NCBI GenBank assembly: GCA_030268105.1
Contig: BSDZ01000010.1
Location: forward strand, 4,006,001 to 4,070,000
Length of the DNA: 64,000 bases
Direction: 5' to 3'
Origin: Volvox africanus
Taxonomy: Eukaryota > Chlorophyta > Chlorophyceae > Chlamydomonadales > Volvocaceae
The position numbers and the translations under genes were made by a program. The notes under the pieces are model-generated. The model searched no databases. It saw only the letters and a program-made list of their open reading frames with translations, and had not been told where the DNA came from. Below are positions 1 to 11,801 of this stretch, piece after piece; the first letter of the stretch is position 1; the number at the start of each line of letters is the position of its first letter.

Positions 1-2570
1 TGTTCCTATAAGTCTGTAGAACAAGGTATAATGAGGTCTCGTACTGTCAAGCTATCAAGTCATGACGTTCTGGAGCCAGTAATTGTCCCCCGAACTGGAC
101 TTTGCTGTAAGGAAAAACGTTCCTGGTAACCCGAAAAAAAGGTTGTTTCTTCACTAGAGAATTTTTCCTGTCCCCGGAAAGTCGCCAAAAATTACCGGGG
201 GTCCCCGAACGGGCCAAACACTTTACCGGGGATTTGGGGAACAAGCCAAAAGTTTTCGGGTCCCGTCACGGGTGAAGTTCCATGCGCCCCATGTATTGCA
301 ACCATGGCCTCACGTAAAAGCTTGCTGGAAATATGCAAGGGTTACACCCTCCACCATAAAACCCCCTTCCACAACCTCGACGGCCCCCTGCTATAAAATC
401 ATCCCTTCTGGTGGGATGATTACGTCTTCAGTGACTTTGGGCCGTTGTTGCAAAGCCGCAACGGGGTTGGACGGCTTTTATGTCGTCGTGGTGTGCTATG
501 CTTGACAACTGTAGAAAGTGCAAAAAAGCTGCGAGAGAGACCCTTACGGCACGGTTGGTACGATATCTCCATCCCTTGGTCCTGTCCAACCGTCTGTACA
601 ATCGCAGTTCCGCAGCTCGGAACCTGACGGAACACTTCGTCAGCCGTACAGTTCCTTGTCATCTCCGCAAAGCACTTCAGCGGATTTAAATGTCCTACGT
701 ATTAGTTACACCAACAGAACCTTCATCAGCTGCATGCAAGAATGTGTATCTTTGTGTATCTTACAACACTACCGAGCACTAACCTGAGAAGGACACTCCT
801 GTCACGTCATGCTCAAATTCCATGCGCGTCTGCGAATGCAGGTGTCTGAATACCGGACGGATACGTTCCTGCGCCACAGAGTCCATCATCCTGTGCAAGT
901 CAGCAATTTGCTGATTTGCACAGGATGGCAAACCCTGTCCGCGTGACTTGCCCTATTTCGCATCAGCATGGGCCGGAGTACGCTGCTGCTGTGCCGGTTG
1001 CAGCTGCAGCTGTTGATGTTGATGTTGATGCTCAGATGGCTCCTTTTGAAGCTTCACCGATGCTTCCTGAGCACATGCACAACCAATCAGGCGGCAACGA
1101 TGAACGGGGTGCAGGAAACTCACTAAGTGATAATGCAGTAGACACTTGACATTCGTCGCCAGCGCGTTCCTAACGTGCCTGGGGGTTGAACGCCATGCAG
1201 CTGAATGCCAATAAAATTTTCATTCGCGCCCTGCTCCCGCTCTATGTGCGGCGATGGAAGCACTTCCACCCCGTAGTGGAAGCCAACTCACCCGCAAGGG
1301 CACGCCGAAAATGTACCAGCCGGAAATAACCCCAAGTCTGCGCAGCAGTCAAGGGCCATGCAGAGAGGTAAAGAGGAGGGAAAAGGCACCGGGAGGTAAA
1401 GAGGCGTGCCGGCTAACTTTCCTGTCTGCAATACCATGTGGTATGTGACACGATTGCGTTGACCCACTACATCCACTTACGAAATATACTGCCAGATCGG
1501 CCACCTAACCACCCACCCGATGACCATCAGAAGTTCTCCACGGCCCCGCAGCATCAGATAGATCGCTGTTGCGGCAAGTGACACAATGCAGGGTATGCGC
1601 CGGATGAGTCACAGAGAGTCACAATCGGGGATCATCCAGCCGCTTGCTTGCCCTGGAAGGAAGTGAGGGATAGAGGGGCATGGGGTGGTGCTGACTGGGA
1701 CTACTTGGTGGGGACGCTTACGGATTGTCGTGCACGCACGTTCTGGAGAAACCCACGCGCAGGCTGGAGGCTTGCCACGCAAGCACACATGTTTACTCCT
1801 GCCAACAATCAGGACTCCAGACTCAATTCCAGTCTCAAGCCGGCGTGCTACTTGCGGCAAACCCTGTGCCGATTACGTCTGTGCTGTGGGGGTTTACCTT
1901 AATGTGCACCGGCACGAGCAAAGTCCCGGGTGCCGTGTTCGAAAACCATCAATTCAAACTTGATTATTGAGATCGGTTTTCAACTGTTCAAATAAAAAAT
2001 CCGTAGCCTTCCCGTGCGGGCGCTTTTCCTCGTCACAAGACAAGCAGTTAAGCACTATCTCAAGAGAGCACTCACAGCTCCCTATTCAGATACCACAGGA
2101 TAACCTAATTCCGGGTGCTGTCAAGTAGAACCATGCTCGTATTCTGCTTCTGATTAATTGGAGGCTGCCGTACAGGTGCTCGGTCTGGATTCATTTTGTC
2201 AAGATCACGCACAATGTAAGATACTTCCCATATTTCATTATCAATCATATTGGTTAACGCATTTACGTGGCCTGACCTACGCATGTCCAAAGATTGGTCT
2301 CACCCGTGCCGATAAACAACGCACTTTCAACAAGAATTAGCAATGATGCATAGGCATTCAGTTTCTACTGGGGGTCGCAGCTGTCTTCACAACAGCAAGC
2401 GAGTGGTGTGCAGACGTCCCGTATTTGGTGGTCTGTGTTTCACCATCTGTCCGCGGGCGAGCGCCAGCGATTCTGCAGAAGTAAGGTACGCACATACTGC
2501 CGAACACTTGTTGTTTCTTTATGTTAGAGCGAGTAACTTGGTTTTGAGCCGTCCGAGTATTTGTTAACAG
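1..2570. other. no gene supported; possible 5' region of the DUF1995 gene
   Basis: I see no open frame with convincing coding character here. The DUF1995 gene that starts to be readable at 2,571 must have at least one upstream exon, because its first recognisable exon begins in phase 2 after an acceptor. An exon for the start codon and a chloroplast transit peptide should therefore lie in this stretch, but I could not identify it. Short Ala-rich and Val-Asp-rich frames near 0.9-1.15 kb are not supported by splice signals. Confidence 0.4.
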
Positions 2571-5313
2571 GGTCAACAGGATTGTCCCGATTCCGGATGG
2601 GCCAGTCCAGCAAGCTCAGCAAGCTGCACAAGCAATAGAAACGGCGTGGCGCGATGGGGTGCGGTTACAGCGTCTGGAGCTGCTGCTGCCACTGATCGGA
2701 GCCACAGACCTTGACGACTGGTTAGTCCGAGTCACCCAGCAGAATCCATATGGGGATTGAGCTCCTTGAAACTGTGTCTCCGTTGAAACTATTTATTGCC
2801 TTACAGGCCCGGTGGTATCCGTCAGCAGTTTAAAGCTGCGCAGCCCATGGTGGAGTCCATTTTGCGTACCGTGAAACAGATAAAAGGCCTTCAGGGCCCG
2901 CTGGCAGCCAACATCTGGGATCAAGGAGATGCTGTTGGGGCGTGGACTGGGAAAAACCTAGCGTGTGTCCTGTTTCCCACCGCCAGCACCTTAGACAAGG
3001 TAGGAGCGACTGAAGAGCACGGCCCTTTGCTAATCGGGATTTTCCCCGGAGTTATTGTTGCATAGAGTAGTGATAATGCCGGTTAAGGACGGCTATTGCT
3101 TGGGATTTTTGAAGGGGTGTCTGCTGTAGGAACTTGGTAGAAGACAGATGCGCGTGCATCGGGAGTTCTGCTTTCGGGCTGTGGTGGCAGTTCTGTCAGG
3201 CTGTTGGTTGGCCCGAATGTGCTGCATGCATGTTTGCATCCTGTGAATTATAATGATCAAGGTTGCTGCCTACACTTAGAGTTCCGACGAACAAAAGCGG
3301 CGGAACACGTGGCGCAGGTCCTGCCTAGTATCACGTATCACAGAAAGGAGGGGTTAGCTCATTTCCATTACCTGAGGTCTGAGGGGCCTTCGCCGGGTTC
3401 TTAAATATCAGTTAAGCATGTGGGCACGGATGCCGGTTGCGCCGACAAACTTAAGCTTATATGCGCTGGGGGCTGTTGATATGTCCAGCTGTCCAACCCC
3501 TCTGATTCAATCGCCTCATCGATCGCTGGTCTCTGTGAGTCCCTATTGAAGTCACTGCCTCTGCCACTAGTCAAATGAGTCTCTATTGCATTGTACATTC
3601 ACGTCCCCCCTCCTGTGCAGCTGAACCGGCTGTGCAACGGCCCAGATGCCCCGGAGCTGGTGCTGATCGTCAACCCGCAGTGGGAAACACGCGGCAATCT
3701 AGTGTCAGATTTTGGATTTGGTCAGCGGAAAGCGGAATCTGAGCGCTTCATTGCCAGCTTCCAGCCCACGTACTGCCTCAAGCAGCTACGGGTGTACGGC
3801 GACTCCATCCGGTGGGTACACGGAGCTGTGGATGGAGGCGAGTGCATGTGCTGGCCGCATATGCTTTCGAAAAACGCCATTTCATAGCGTTTATAGCCCG
3901 CTGGCACATGGATCTATAATGCACCACGGGCGTGGAAATGTGCGCAGTACGGATATGGACTCGGACGTGATGTCTCTGAGCAGGACGGCCCCAACCAGAA
4001 GCCCGTGTGTGTCCATATCCACGTGTTCGCTGACTGTCATATGAGTGAAGTCGGGACCTCTGCGCCTTAACCCCTACCCAGGGATATGCAACAACTGAAT
4101 GTCCCCCCCCCCGAATGGTGTTCTCTTCCGCGTCTGCTTCTCCACGATCAGGATTCTCAAGGCGCACCCAAACCGGTGGCAGGTGCATGTGGTGAATCGG
4201 GGGGCAGCCTCAGATTGCATCGCCACGCGGGATGAGCAGCCCTCCTACCAGGAGATCGAGGGACTGCTCCGAGACAGGCCGGACTCGATGATGAATAAGG
4301 TGGGGGGGGGGAAAGAGGGGAGGATTGTACGTTTTAGGATTTGCAAGGATCTGATTAGAGTTTAGGGTTTATTTAGGGTTGTAGGGGAGTTTGGGTTTAG
4401 GATAACGTTATTCCTAGATGCCATTTTTTGCGCAAGCCGATCCCACCTATGTACTCCTTGGCGCCGCTGTCTCGATCTTCAAATTTGATCTTAAGATGGT
4501 ATATGTGTGGAAAAACACAAAAATCTGAACCTTTCCCTGCCTGTATTTCGGGGCACCCCTCATCCGTATGGCATGGTATGGTATGGTATGTTGCTAGGGC
4601 TGCTTTACGCCTGTTTACGTCGCTTCTTCCCGCTGGGGAGACACGTTTCAACTTTTTGGGGTTTCGAGCAAGACGGGCGAGACGAACATTCTTTCTGCGT
4701 GGCTGAGAAGTATTAAAAATGGTAGGAACCTAAATCAGTCGCACGCGCGGTTCCCAAATGGTGGCCGTCTGTGGGGGCTCCAAGCGCGGCAGCAGTCATA
4801 TATGTGTGTGGGATAGGGGGGTACATCACCCGTGGCCACTAACCTGGCAGTCCCTACCTTCCCCGGTGTTTCGGGGCACCCTCATCCGGTCTCCCATGCC
4901 GACTTCTCCGAAATCAGTGCTTTTCCCAGGTTTAGCACCCACCACCAGCATCCAGCGGAATCTGCCGAATCAACTAAGGCGTCAACTCCGCTACTGGTCA
5001 GCTCGCAGGTCACTTTAATTGGGGTCGTCACCGTCCATCGACATGGGGGCACCCTGCCCTTAACATTAGGGTCTTTGGCCCGCTCTCAGTCGGGGTAGCA
5101 CCTGGAACTCCAGGGGCATGTAGGTCGTGCCATAACAGTCGTGCCTGAACAGTCATATGTATATACGATTCCTCCACCCTCTTGTCGCCCTAAGATGTGC
5201 ATGCATGATGACCTCTCTCATCCAATTATTAACCTTTGTCCGCGCAGTCCATATTTGACCGTATCAAGATCGAGTTCGCCTTTAACCAAGACTCGCTCAA
5301 GCAGCAACCGTGA
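2571..5313 (+). CDS. DUF1995 domain protein, LPA3-like, chloroplast type (5' exon missing)
   Basis: Exons: 2,571-2,720; 2,807-2,999; 3,621-3,811; 4,152-4,299; 5,248-5,313, all phases closing, stop TGA at 5,311. The protein starts with VPIPDGPVQQAQQAA and a helical ...DGVRLQRLELLLP segment, then ELVLIVNPQW, a FGFGQRKAE stretch, and ends ...FDRIKIEFAFNQDSLKQQP. This order (PIP-D-G, LELLLP, the I-V-NPQW strand, a W-x-V-H-V-V strand near the C-terminus) is what I recall of the DUF1995 family. In plants that family includes LPA3, a thylakoid-associated photosystem II assembly factor, and chloroplast location is typical. About 250 residues are visible; the N-terminal transit peptide exon is not found. 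The last intron (4,300-5,247) contains a repeat copy. Family assignment is by remembered pattern; function in PSII assembly is inference. Confidence 0.72.
4799..5150 (+). repeat. dispersed ~350-bp repeat, copy 1 (in the last intron of the DUF1995 gene)
   Basis: This segment is nearly identical to 44,021-44,369 on the same strand. It begins with TATGTGTGTGGGATAGGGGG and ends with CATAACAGTCGTGCCTGAAC in copy 1. A shorter, diverged copy of the segment around GTTTCGGGGCACCCTCATCC lies at about 4,535-4,572 in the same intron, and another lies inverted at 43,640-43,712. No open frame is conserved and no clear terminal inverted repeats were found, so it is best called a dispersed non-autonomous repeat. 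Confidence 0.8.
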
Positions 5314-5333
5314 CGTTTTGACGCCGTTCCGTT

Positions 5334-5338
5334 TGTAA
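5334..5338 (+). terminator. TGTAA polyadenylation signal of the DUF1995 gene
   Basis: TGTAA occurs 21 nt after the stop codon at 5,311-5,313. TGTAA is the usual polyadenylation signal of volvocine nuclear genes, and its position supports the 3' end assigned here. Confidence 0.55.
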
Positions 5339-5399
5339 TGTTGCCCCGGTATTTGTTGTGGTGAGGTCAGATTGAGAGTTGAGTGTTCCTTTATTCAGG

Positions 5400-7340
5400 C
5401 CCTTGTAATACGAATGCTCCTGCAGAAGAAGGCAACGTGCTTATGCTCGAGTTGGTGTGCGTTTTGTGCTTTGGTCGAGGTATTTTTCGAGCGATAGGAC
5501 AGCTCTTCGCGCTACTGCGTCGCGGTCCTGTGAGGTTGTATTTTTTGTACACTCGTTGACTAGGCGGTATGTAGTGTTTTGACCCGCTAGTGCGATTTTT
5601 CCATTGGTTTGTCCAAGCAGCTTCCTTACGGGGAGATTACAGCAGGGTTTACGGTCATCGATTTTAAAAAGACGAGATGCATGCCAAGGTGGTGGGTACA
5701 TGGTTTCTCGCAGCTTGAGGCCCATTAGGTGGTGTAAAAACATGATGGATATGCTATAGGCATGCCCTGTGCAGTGTGCACACCAGGTTATTCTCCGTGC
5801 CATGAAATAGCTCTAGACCAGGGTTACAGCTCTCGTAGCAGCGTTGCGCGGTCGCAACTAACTCGGACGTGACCTACGAGCCTGCCAGTAGTGGTGTGAT
5901 ATCGGTGTCCTACCAGCTGCTCCAACCGGCATATAGATATATATCATATGCTGGTCTGGTTGATAGATATATACTGTAGACCTGGGGCAGAAAATAACAA
6001 AGCATGTTAGACATCTCTTAAAGACGAACCGACAAAAATTTACAAGTACAGTACAGGGTTAGCGAATTTATGAGTCAGCGCGATGTGTCTCACAAAAAAC
6101 GCTGAGCGCCGTTGCCTAGTCCTGTCAGCCCTTCTGTGCGCATGCCGCCGTCAAAAAGTGGTTGAAGAGAGAGGAGAAGCTGCAAAAAACCTGGCGCCGC
6201 AACAGAAGCACACTATGAAGAAGGAACACTGTGGAGCACATTCTCTTCCGCCCCTAATATCCTCACACGCATTGCGGTCTTGCGTCTCTGCTACGATATG
6301 AAGCCTTCCGTGGGGAGAAGGGGAACGAAGCAGAAGTAGTTGGACAAAAAACCCACACGCCCACATGTACACGCAAACGCTCGCACAGGTTGCCGGTTCC
6401 CTGACTTCCACGCCTGGCCGGCGGGCGCACAACCTCTCGTTGGCGGGGCCAAGTCCAGGTCGGGTCAGGTCTGGGCACCGCAGCGGCGCCACATCTGCGC
6501 TGCAATCTGGAATGCGAACAAACTTGGTGCAATCTCACATGGGGCCGTAACACTCATGCGGATGGGGGATTGACAACGGTCAATACACCAATTGCTCCAT
6601 CGAGCGTGCACTTGGTAAAACCCTCCACATGCTTGCGACTCCGACAGAAATGAGATTATAGCTCAATCATCACATAGCCATTCCCCTGGGCCAAAATTGG
6701 AAAATAACATTCTCGGATGAGGCTAAACCGGGATGAGACCAAAGATCCAAACAGCGCAGTGTCTGTCCCTGAAGCGGGTGGAGCCTATATCCTAAAAGCT
6801 TGGGGGAGGTCCGGTTTGTACATTTATCGGTCTAAAAGCACAAATAAGGGGTACTGCCATTGCAGAGAACGCCCTTTGCACACGAAACCAGCAAATGGGG
6901 GAAAGCATCACTCATCACGACCCTTCACGACCGCTCCGCAACAATGCAGTAGTAGTAGCAGCAGCAGCTCCTCCACGAACTAGATACAGTCAACGCGTTT
7001 TCGTTCCTCTCCTCCGATAAAATAATCCGCCACTCACTCCGCAGTCCCCACGTAAAGTCTCTTCTCGAACTCCGATAGCGCTCAACCAACCAAGACGAAA
7101 ACAGGAAAGTAATACCTCTCAGCGAACAGCGAACAGCAAATAGCGGTCGTGCCCTGATGCACGCATCGCGGTGTTGCATGGTAATGGCCTGCACGGGGAA
7201 ACCTTAAAACCTACCAAACCTTTAAGTCTAACGAAGTTACATGCTGCTCCCAAAAGACGGACAGCAAGGACAGGCCCAGGTCTCTGGGCAAATCCCTTTC
7301 CCCAATGCCCTTCCACTTCCAATTCCATATGGCGCAGTCA
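5400..7340. other. intergenic; no gene supported
   Basis: Frames on both strands here (longest about 120 codons at 5,441-5,803 on the minus strand) lack recognisable motifs or flanking splice sites. An AT-rich patch with repeated GATATATA-like motifs lies near 5,930-5,975. I see nothing else I can support. Confidence 0.4.
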
Positions 7341-9855
7341 CTAAAGGGTCAAGCAGAAGCACACCATCCGGACACTTCCCGCGTTGTCAAGATACGGCAC
7401 AAATATGAGTCCATGGCTCTCCAGCGGAACGAGAGCCACGAGCTCATTCTGCGCCATGGACTTCAGTTTCGCAAGCTGCGCCGCGGACGGCTCCACGACG
7501 GTGCACTTGCACACGCGATGCCGTCCAAGCTTGACCCCTCGCCGCGGAGCCAGCTGTATAACTTCCAGGTGCTGGCAATCTGCCAACTCCTTGGCGCAGT
7601 CAACCGGCAGCGGTACGCTGACCTTGCAATACATGAAGTCGCGGCAATTTGGAGCGTTCTGCCAAATACTGCCATTCCATACCACAGAAGGCGACACTAC
7701 CGAGGCGTTCGTCGATGCAATTGTATGGCTGATAGTGACTGCGTGAGGCGCCTTTTTGGCTGGGAGGTGCGGGACTGCAAATTCTGCAGCCCGATTGTCG
7801 TTGTGATGATCGTCGGACGCACTGCTTTCCTCGAGGCCACTTGTCCGCTGTCGCTTAAGTGGTCCGCACGCATCTTCCGAAAAATCAGAATCCATGTCAT
7901 CGCTGCCTTGGCGTTTACCTGCAAGCGGCAAATTCCAAGAGGTTTCGGAAAGGGCCGCGGACACTGCTGCGCCGACACCAGCGCGAAGAAGGAAAGCAGT
8001 GCAGAACGATTGCATGCGCTAGCAGATAACATTCATAATTGACAGCAGCAATGATTTCCAGCATTGTGCACCAGTCTTAGGCCCTGTTGCGGAAAGCCGA
8101 TAACGCTCCCGCAAAAAAAATATGCCTTCTGTACTCTCGACGGCACAAGGCCATTTTAAAAAAACATCTAAAGATGATATCTCGGACATTTGCACTGCAG
8201 AAACCCGGCGCTCAGCGACGGAAAGCATTTAGGGCGATTAGCCCACCTGAGCTGGTAGAGTGACCACTGCTCGAAGACTTTGTCCGCGAAGCCACCACCT
8301 GCCGGTATTTCTCCACCATTTTGTGGAAGTCCAGCAATCCGACAGCAGCTTTACGGGCGGACTGAACAGAGCCCCGTTCAGACATTTCAAGCGCGCTACA
8401 AGGTCCAAACAAAGAAATTAGGACAAGATTGTCAATGGAATATATTGTCGTAAGGTAGAAAGCAACGGTGAATGCTCTTGGTCCGTTGCTACTTACCGCT
8501 GAAGCATTTGCGCTATCCCCGAGCAATTCCACTGCTCGTCGCCTTGCACACATTGGAGCGCCTCGCGAAGGAGTCTGGCTACATTCTCATGATCCTTTTC
8601 AGGGGCTGCGCCGGGCTCGCCGGCTGACTGCAGCTCTGCAAGAACTGAGTACCAACGTCTTTGCAGAATTGCCGTCGAGTCCATTCCGCAAGACGCTGCG
8701 GGCGGCCGAGTGCAGGCTAATCCTTCAGAGGCTGTTGTCTGTGTGGAACAACCTAACAGGCAGGAGAATAGTGGGCTGCTGGCGGTTGCCATACCCCAAG
8801 AGTTGTTTCGGAACAAATGCTTTTGACGAGACAGTTGCGGGAATAAAGTTAAACGTATAAAAGAGATAAAGGCTAACGGTGTGTTGTATCGTAAGCGATG
8901 TGTTTGCATAAAGACGCTTGACTACAGCAAACAGTCTCGAAAGGGCGTCTGCATGTACGGCGTGGAGATGATGCCGTACTGACCTTTAGCGGCGAAAAAT
9001 CGTGTACGACTGGCGACCTGTCGCGACAACTCAGCTTGAGGCTGACGGGGCAGCTCGCTGGCGCAAGCAGGTGCCCGGGAAGTTGATGCAGTCATCGACA
9101 CTGTTTGGGCTTCAGCGTCCGGCTGTGACCTCGCCCAAAAGTCATCTGTCAAAAGGCCCTTTGTTTCGAAGCGCGCTTGCAAAGTTTCTACTGCATCCCG
9201 ACGTGTCGGTGTTTCTCCGTAAGCTGCTCTTTTTTCCGTAAATGTTGCAGAACCTTCGTTTTAATTCGCTGCATATGAAACGGCTTTACATGCAGGCGCT
9301 AAACAACCCGTGACGGGACGCCTGTTTGACGTCACAGAATTATAGACATTTAGAACGTGAAAATGCGTGGCATATTTTTATTAGAATTGTGCGATTGCGT
9401 TTAGCAAGGAGCTTGCACGGATAAAGTGGTTGTTACTGTAACTCCAGATGTTTGCTGGTGCATTTTGAAACGCCTGGTTCTTCTTCCACTTACCCACGTG
9501 TACTCAACATAATTCATGCAAAATAAGAGGATCGATCCAGAACAATCCATGCATACGGCCATCCCTGCTCTCCTAGCTACAGGTGGAGCACCTTCATGTT
9601 CGAACGCATCGAAGAGTCACCATCGCCAAACTAACGGTCACCGGTGTTTCCTTAGGTGGTGAAAGCAACATTTAGATTGAAACCCGAATGACTACAGCTG
9701 CGGAACGAAGCCCTGTCGCCCGTTGGGGATAGCCCGGTTGCATCGGTTGGCGCTCCCATGGAACCTAAGGAGCTATCAGCCGTATTTGTCCTGTCAGTCG
9801 TTGTATCGAGGTGCTTGATGTGGTTATATGCCATCGCAGTGAATTGTTGAATCAC
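7341..9855 (-). CDS. unknown protein, possible SPOC-like C-terminal domain
   Basis: Five exons with closing phases: 9,855-9,696 (ATG at 9,855 or 9,834), 9,190-8,984, 8,752-8,497, 8,395-8,247, 7,966-7,341; about 458-465 aa. Near the start is SLETLQARFETKGLLTDDFW. The middle is helical (RRWYSVLAELQ; LLDFHKMVEKYRQ) and is followed by a Ser-rich and acidic linker with a basic patch GPLKRQR that could be a nuclear localisation signal. The C-terminal ~110 residues start VVWNGSI and contain ELVALVPLESHGLIFVPYL. A W-x-G-x-I start followed by a hydrophobic L-V-P strand resembles SPOC domains of transcription and RNA-processing proteins, but the match is weak. The gene model is stronger than the functional guess. 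The 245-codon plus-strand frame over the last exon is its shadow. Confidence 0.6.
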
Positions 9856-9859
9856 AGCG

Positions 9860-11800
9860 CCACATTACCGCAACTTCTCTACTTGTTTGCTTCGGTTGCT
9901 ATGCTGTAACTATGCTTGGTTTCTTCGCTTGCGGATGAGAGAGGGAGGTGCCCTACTGTGTGAGATGGAGTGCTGGCATGGTGGGGCGCAGCAGTGGGTG
10001 AACGTGATGGTGAAGGGAAGGGAGGTGTAACTGGCAGGCGCTTTACACCGGATATTTGTTGGCAATGTCGCTGCGGCCTTCGCCCGATGCTCTATGAGCA
10101 ACGGCGCTTGAAAGCGCCGGAATGAAAAAGGGGGGCCCGCGGGCTCTCCTCTCCTCCTTTATTACAAGATTTTATGAATGTGCACCCCTGTGTTTATGGA
10201 TGTCGTCTAAGGTTGCGAAATCTAGGTCAATCTGGCCGACCCCAGACTTCAACCGACCCCCTCCACGTACACATACACATACATATACACGTACACACGC
10301 ATCATGGTCTGCGACACACATCGGCCCCTTGATGGAGTCTATCGACGTAGGTTGGAGATGCATTCCCCCGGCCCTCGCCCCGGGGCCCCACTCCTTCACT
10401 CCCTCACTCTTTTACCAGCGATTCGGGCAGTCAGTTGGCTTCTTCATCTACTCGAAATCAGATCGCCCACATGGTCGCACACATGAAAGACACACGTACT
10501 TGTGAGGCAGACACGCTCAGCAGAACCTGCGTGGGGGAAAGGGGGAGGGATGGCCCCCGCAGCCTCATCCCACATGCATATCACCCGTCCTCGCGGTCCT
10601 GCACCGCCACCCTCTCCCCCCCCCGGCACGTGGGAAGGTTGTGGGGAAGTTGGACACTCCAGTGTGGGACACTCCACTCCACTGTGGGTTACCGTGCCGT
10701 AAGTAAAGAAGTATAAGTTCCATTTTTACTGTGCCGTGACATCATGCCGTACCTTACCGTACCATTTGAGGAGGATAATGGAATGTAGCGATGGGATGGC
10801 TCCGTTGTGATGGCCTCATACTTTTAGCGGTTGCTCAGTGGGTCCTCTCAGTCGAGGGGCTGTTCCAGATTCGATATCCGAAACGTCAACTAAATATTCG
10901 TGGAATCGTAATGTGTTTGGGCTGCTTTCTGCATTTGGGTTTCTGCTCGGGATGCGATTTTACCCCTCGTGCTGGTGGTGTGTGGGGGGGTTACCACTAG
11001 TCCCGGCATCGCCAACTTTTATTTTGTGAGACTGCGCGGTGGGGTGCGCGCGGCGGGAGGAAACGACTAACTTTACAAAATCTCCAAAACTGTGGAATGT
11101 GTGTTTGAACGCCCGTTGACGTGTCGCACCGGTGTTGTGCTGTACATGGCTGGCGACAGCCCCGCACACGCTTGTGCGTATCCTGGTCTGCGCCCAGGGA
11201 GCCATGCTGCGAGCTAGTGCTGGTGCTCGTGAGGCAAACCATCTTTTCAAATCCGCCCTGGTTCAATAGGATTCAGCAGCCCTGATTAAGCGCCGCTCCT
11301 CGGCGTTTGGTATTATCGTTTGGCTGACAACGCTGACGGCATTGCACTGCTGGGGGAGCGCTGAAATGAGCGCTGGGGAAGTGAGGGAGTGAGGGACTAA
11401 GGAGATGGCTCTGGCACTGGTAGCTGGTGCAGTACGATACGACGTTATATATCAGTATGATACGACCGTTGATGGATTTGTCGAAACTTTCCACACCGCG
11501 CATCGCGTGATATATTTAATTTGTTTATTAAAAAAGCCACGTGTTGAAAGTAAATCTGTTCATGTAATCGCTGTGATAAATCAAATGTTGCTAAGTTGTG
11601 CAGCTCTTGATTTGCACCGCAACAAGGATGTGCACATTGATTTTCCATTTTTTCTTTCCGAATATAAGCACCTATTAAATTATAGGTTTTCGCAGACGGT
11701 CGTGTACTCCAACCTGACTCCAGTAATACATTTCCAGCTTGCACCGGACTCGTTAGCTAGCCATACTTGAGGATTTGCCGGCCACGCCCTCTCGCGGCCG
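9860..11800. other. intergenic; short repeats only
   Basis: No convincing gene. There is a CA/TA-rich run at 10,264-10,310 and a perfect short palindrome GGCGCTTGAAAGCGCC near 10,104-10,119. Near 10,650 and 10,730-10,765 there are tandem-like TGGGACACTCC and CCGTACCTTACCGTACC motifs. A 121-codon frame at 11,405-11,770 is AT-rich and lacks coding character. Confidence 0.4.
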
Positions 11801-11801
11801 C

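Noticed and set aside
5441..5803. 120-codon minus-strand frame
   Set aside because: No recognisable domain; codon use unlike the supported genes.
7305..8042. 245-codon plus-strand frame
   Set aside because: It lies opposite the last exon of the SPOC-like gene, which has in-phase introns and a coherent protein; the plus frame shows no motif.
8922..9182. TFIIH p62 (TFB1) assignment from the GLLTDDFW motif
   Set aside because: Joined with its in-phase neighbours the protein does not continue like p62 (no PH domain, no second BSD block), so only a vague BSD-like note was kept.
11405..11770. 121-codon plus-strand frame
   Set aside because: AT-rich, no conserved motif, no splice or polyadenylation context.
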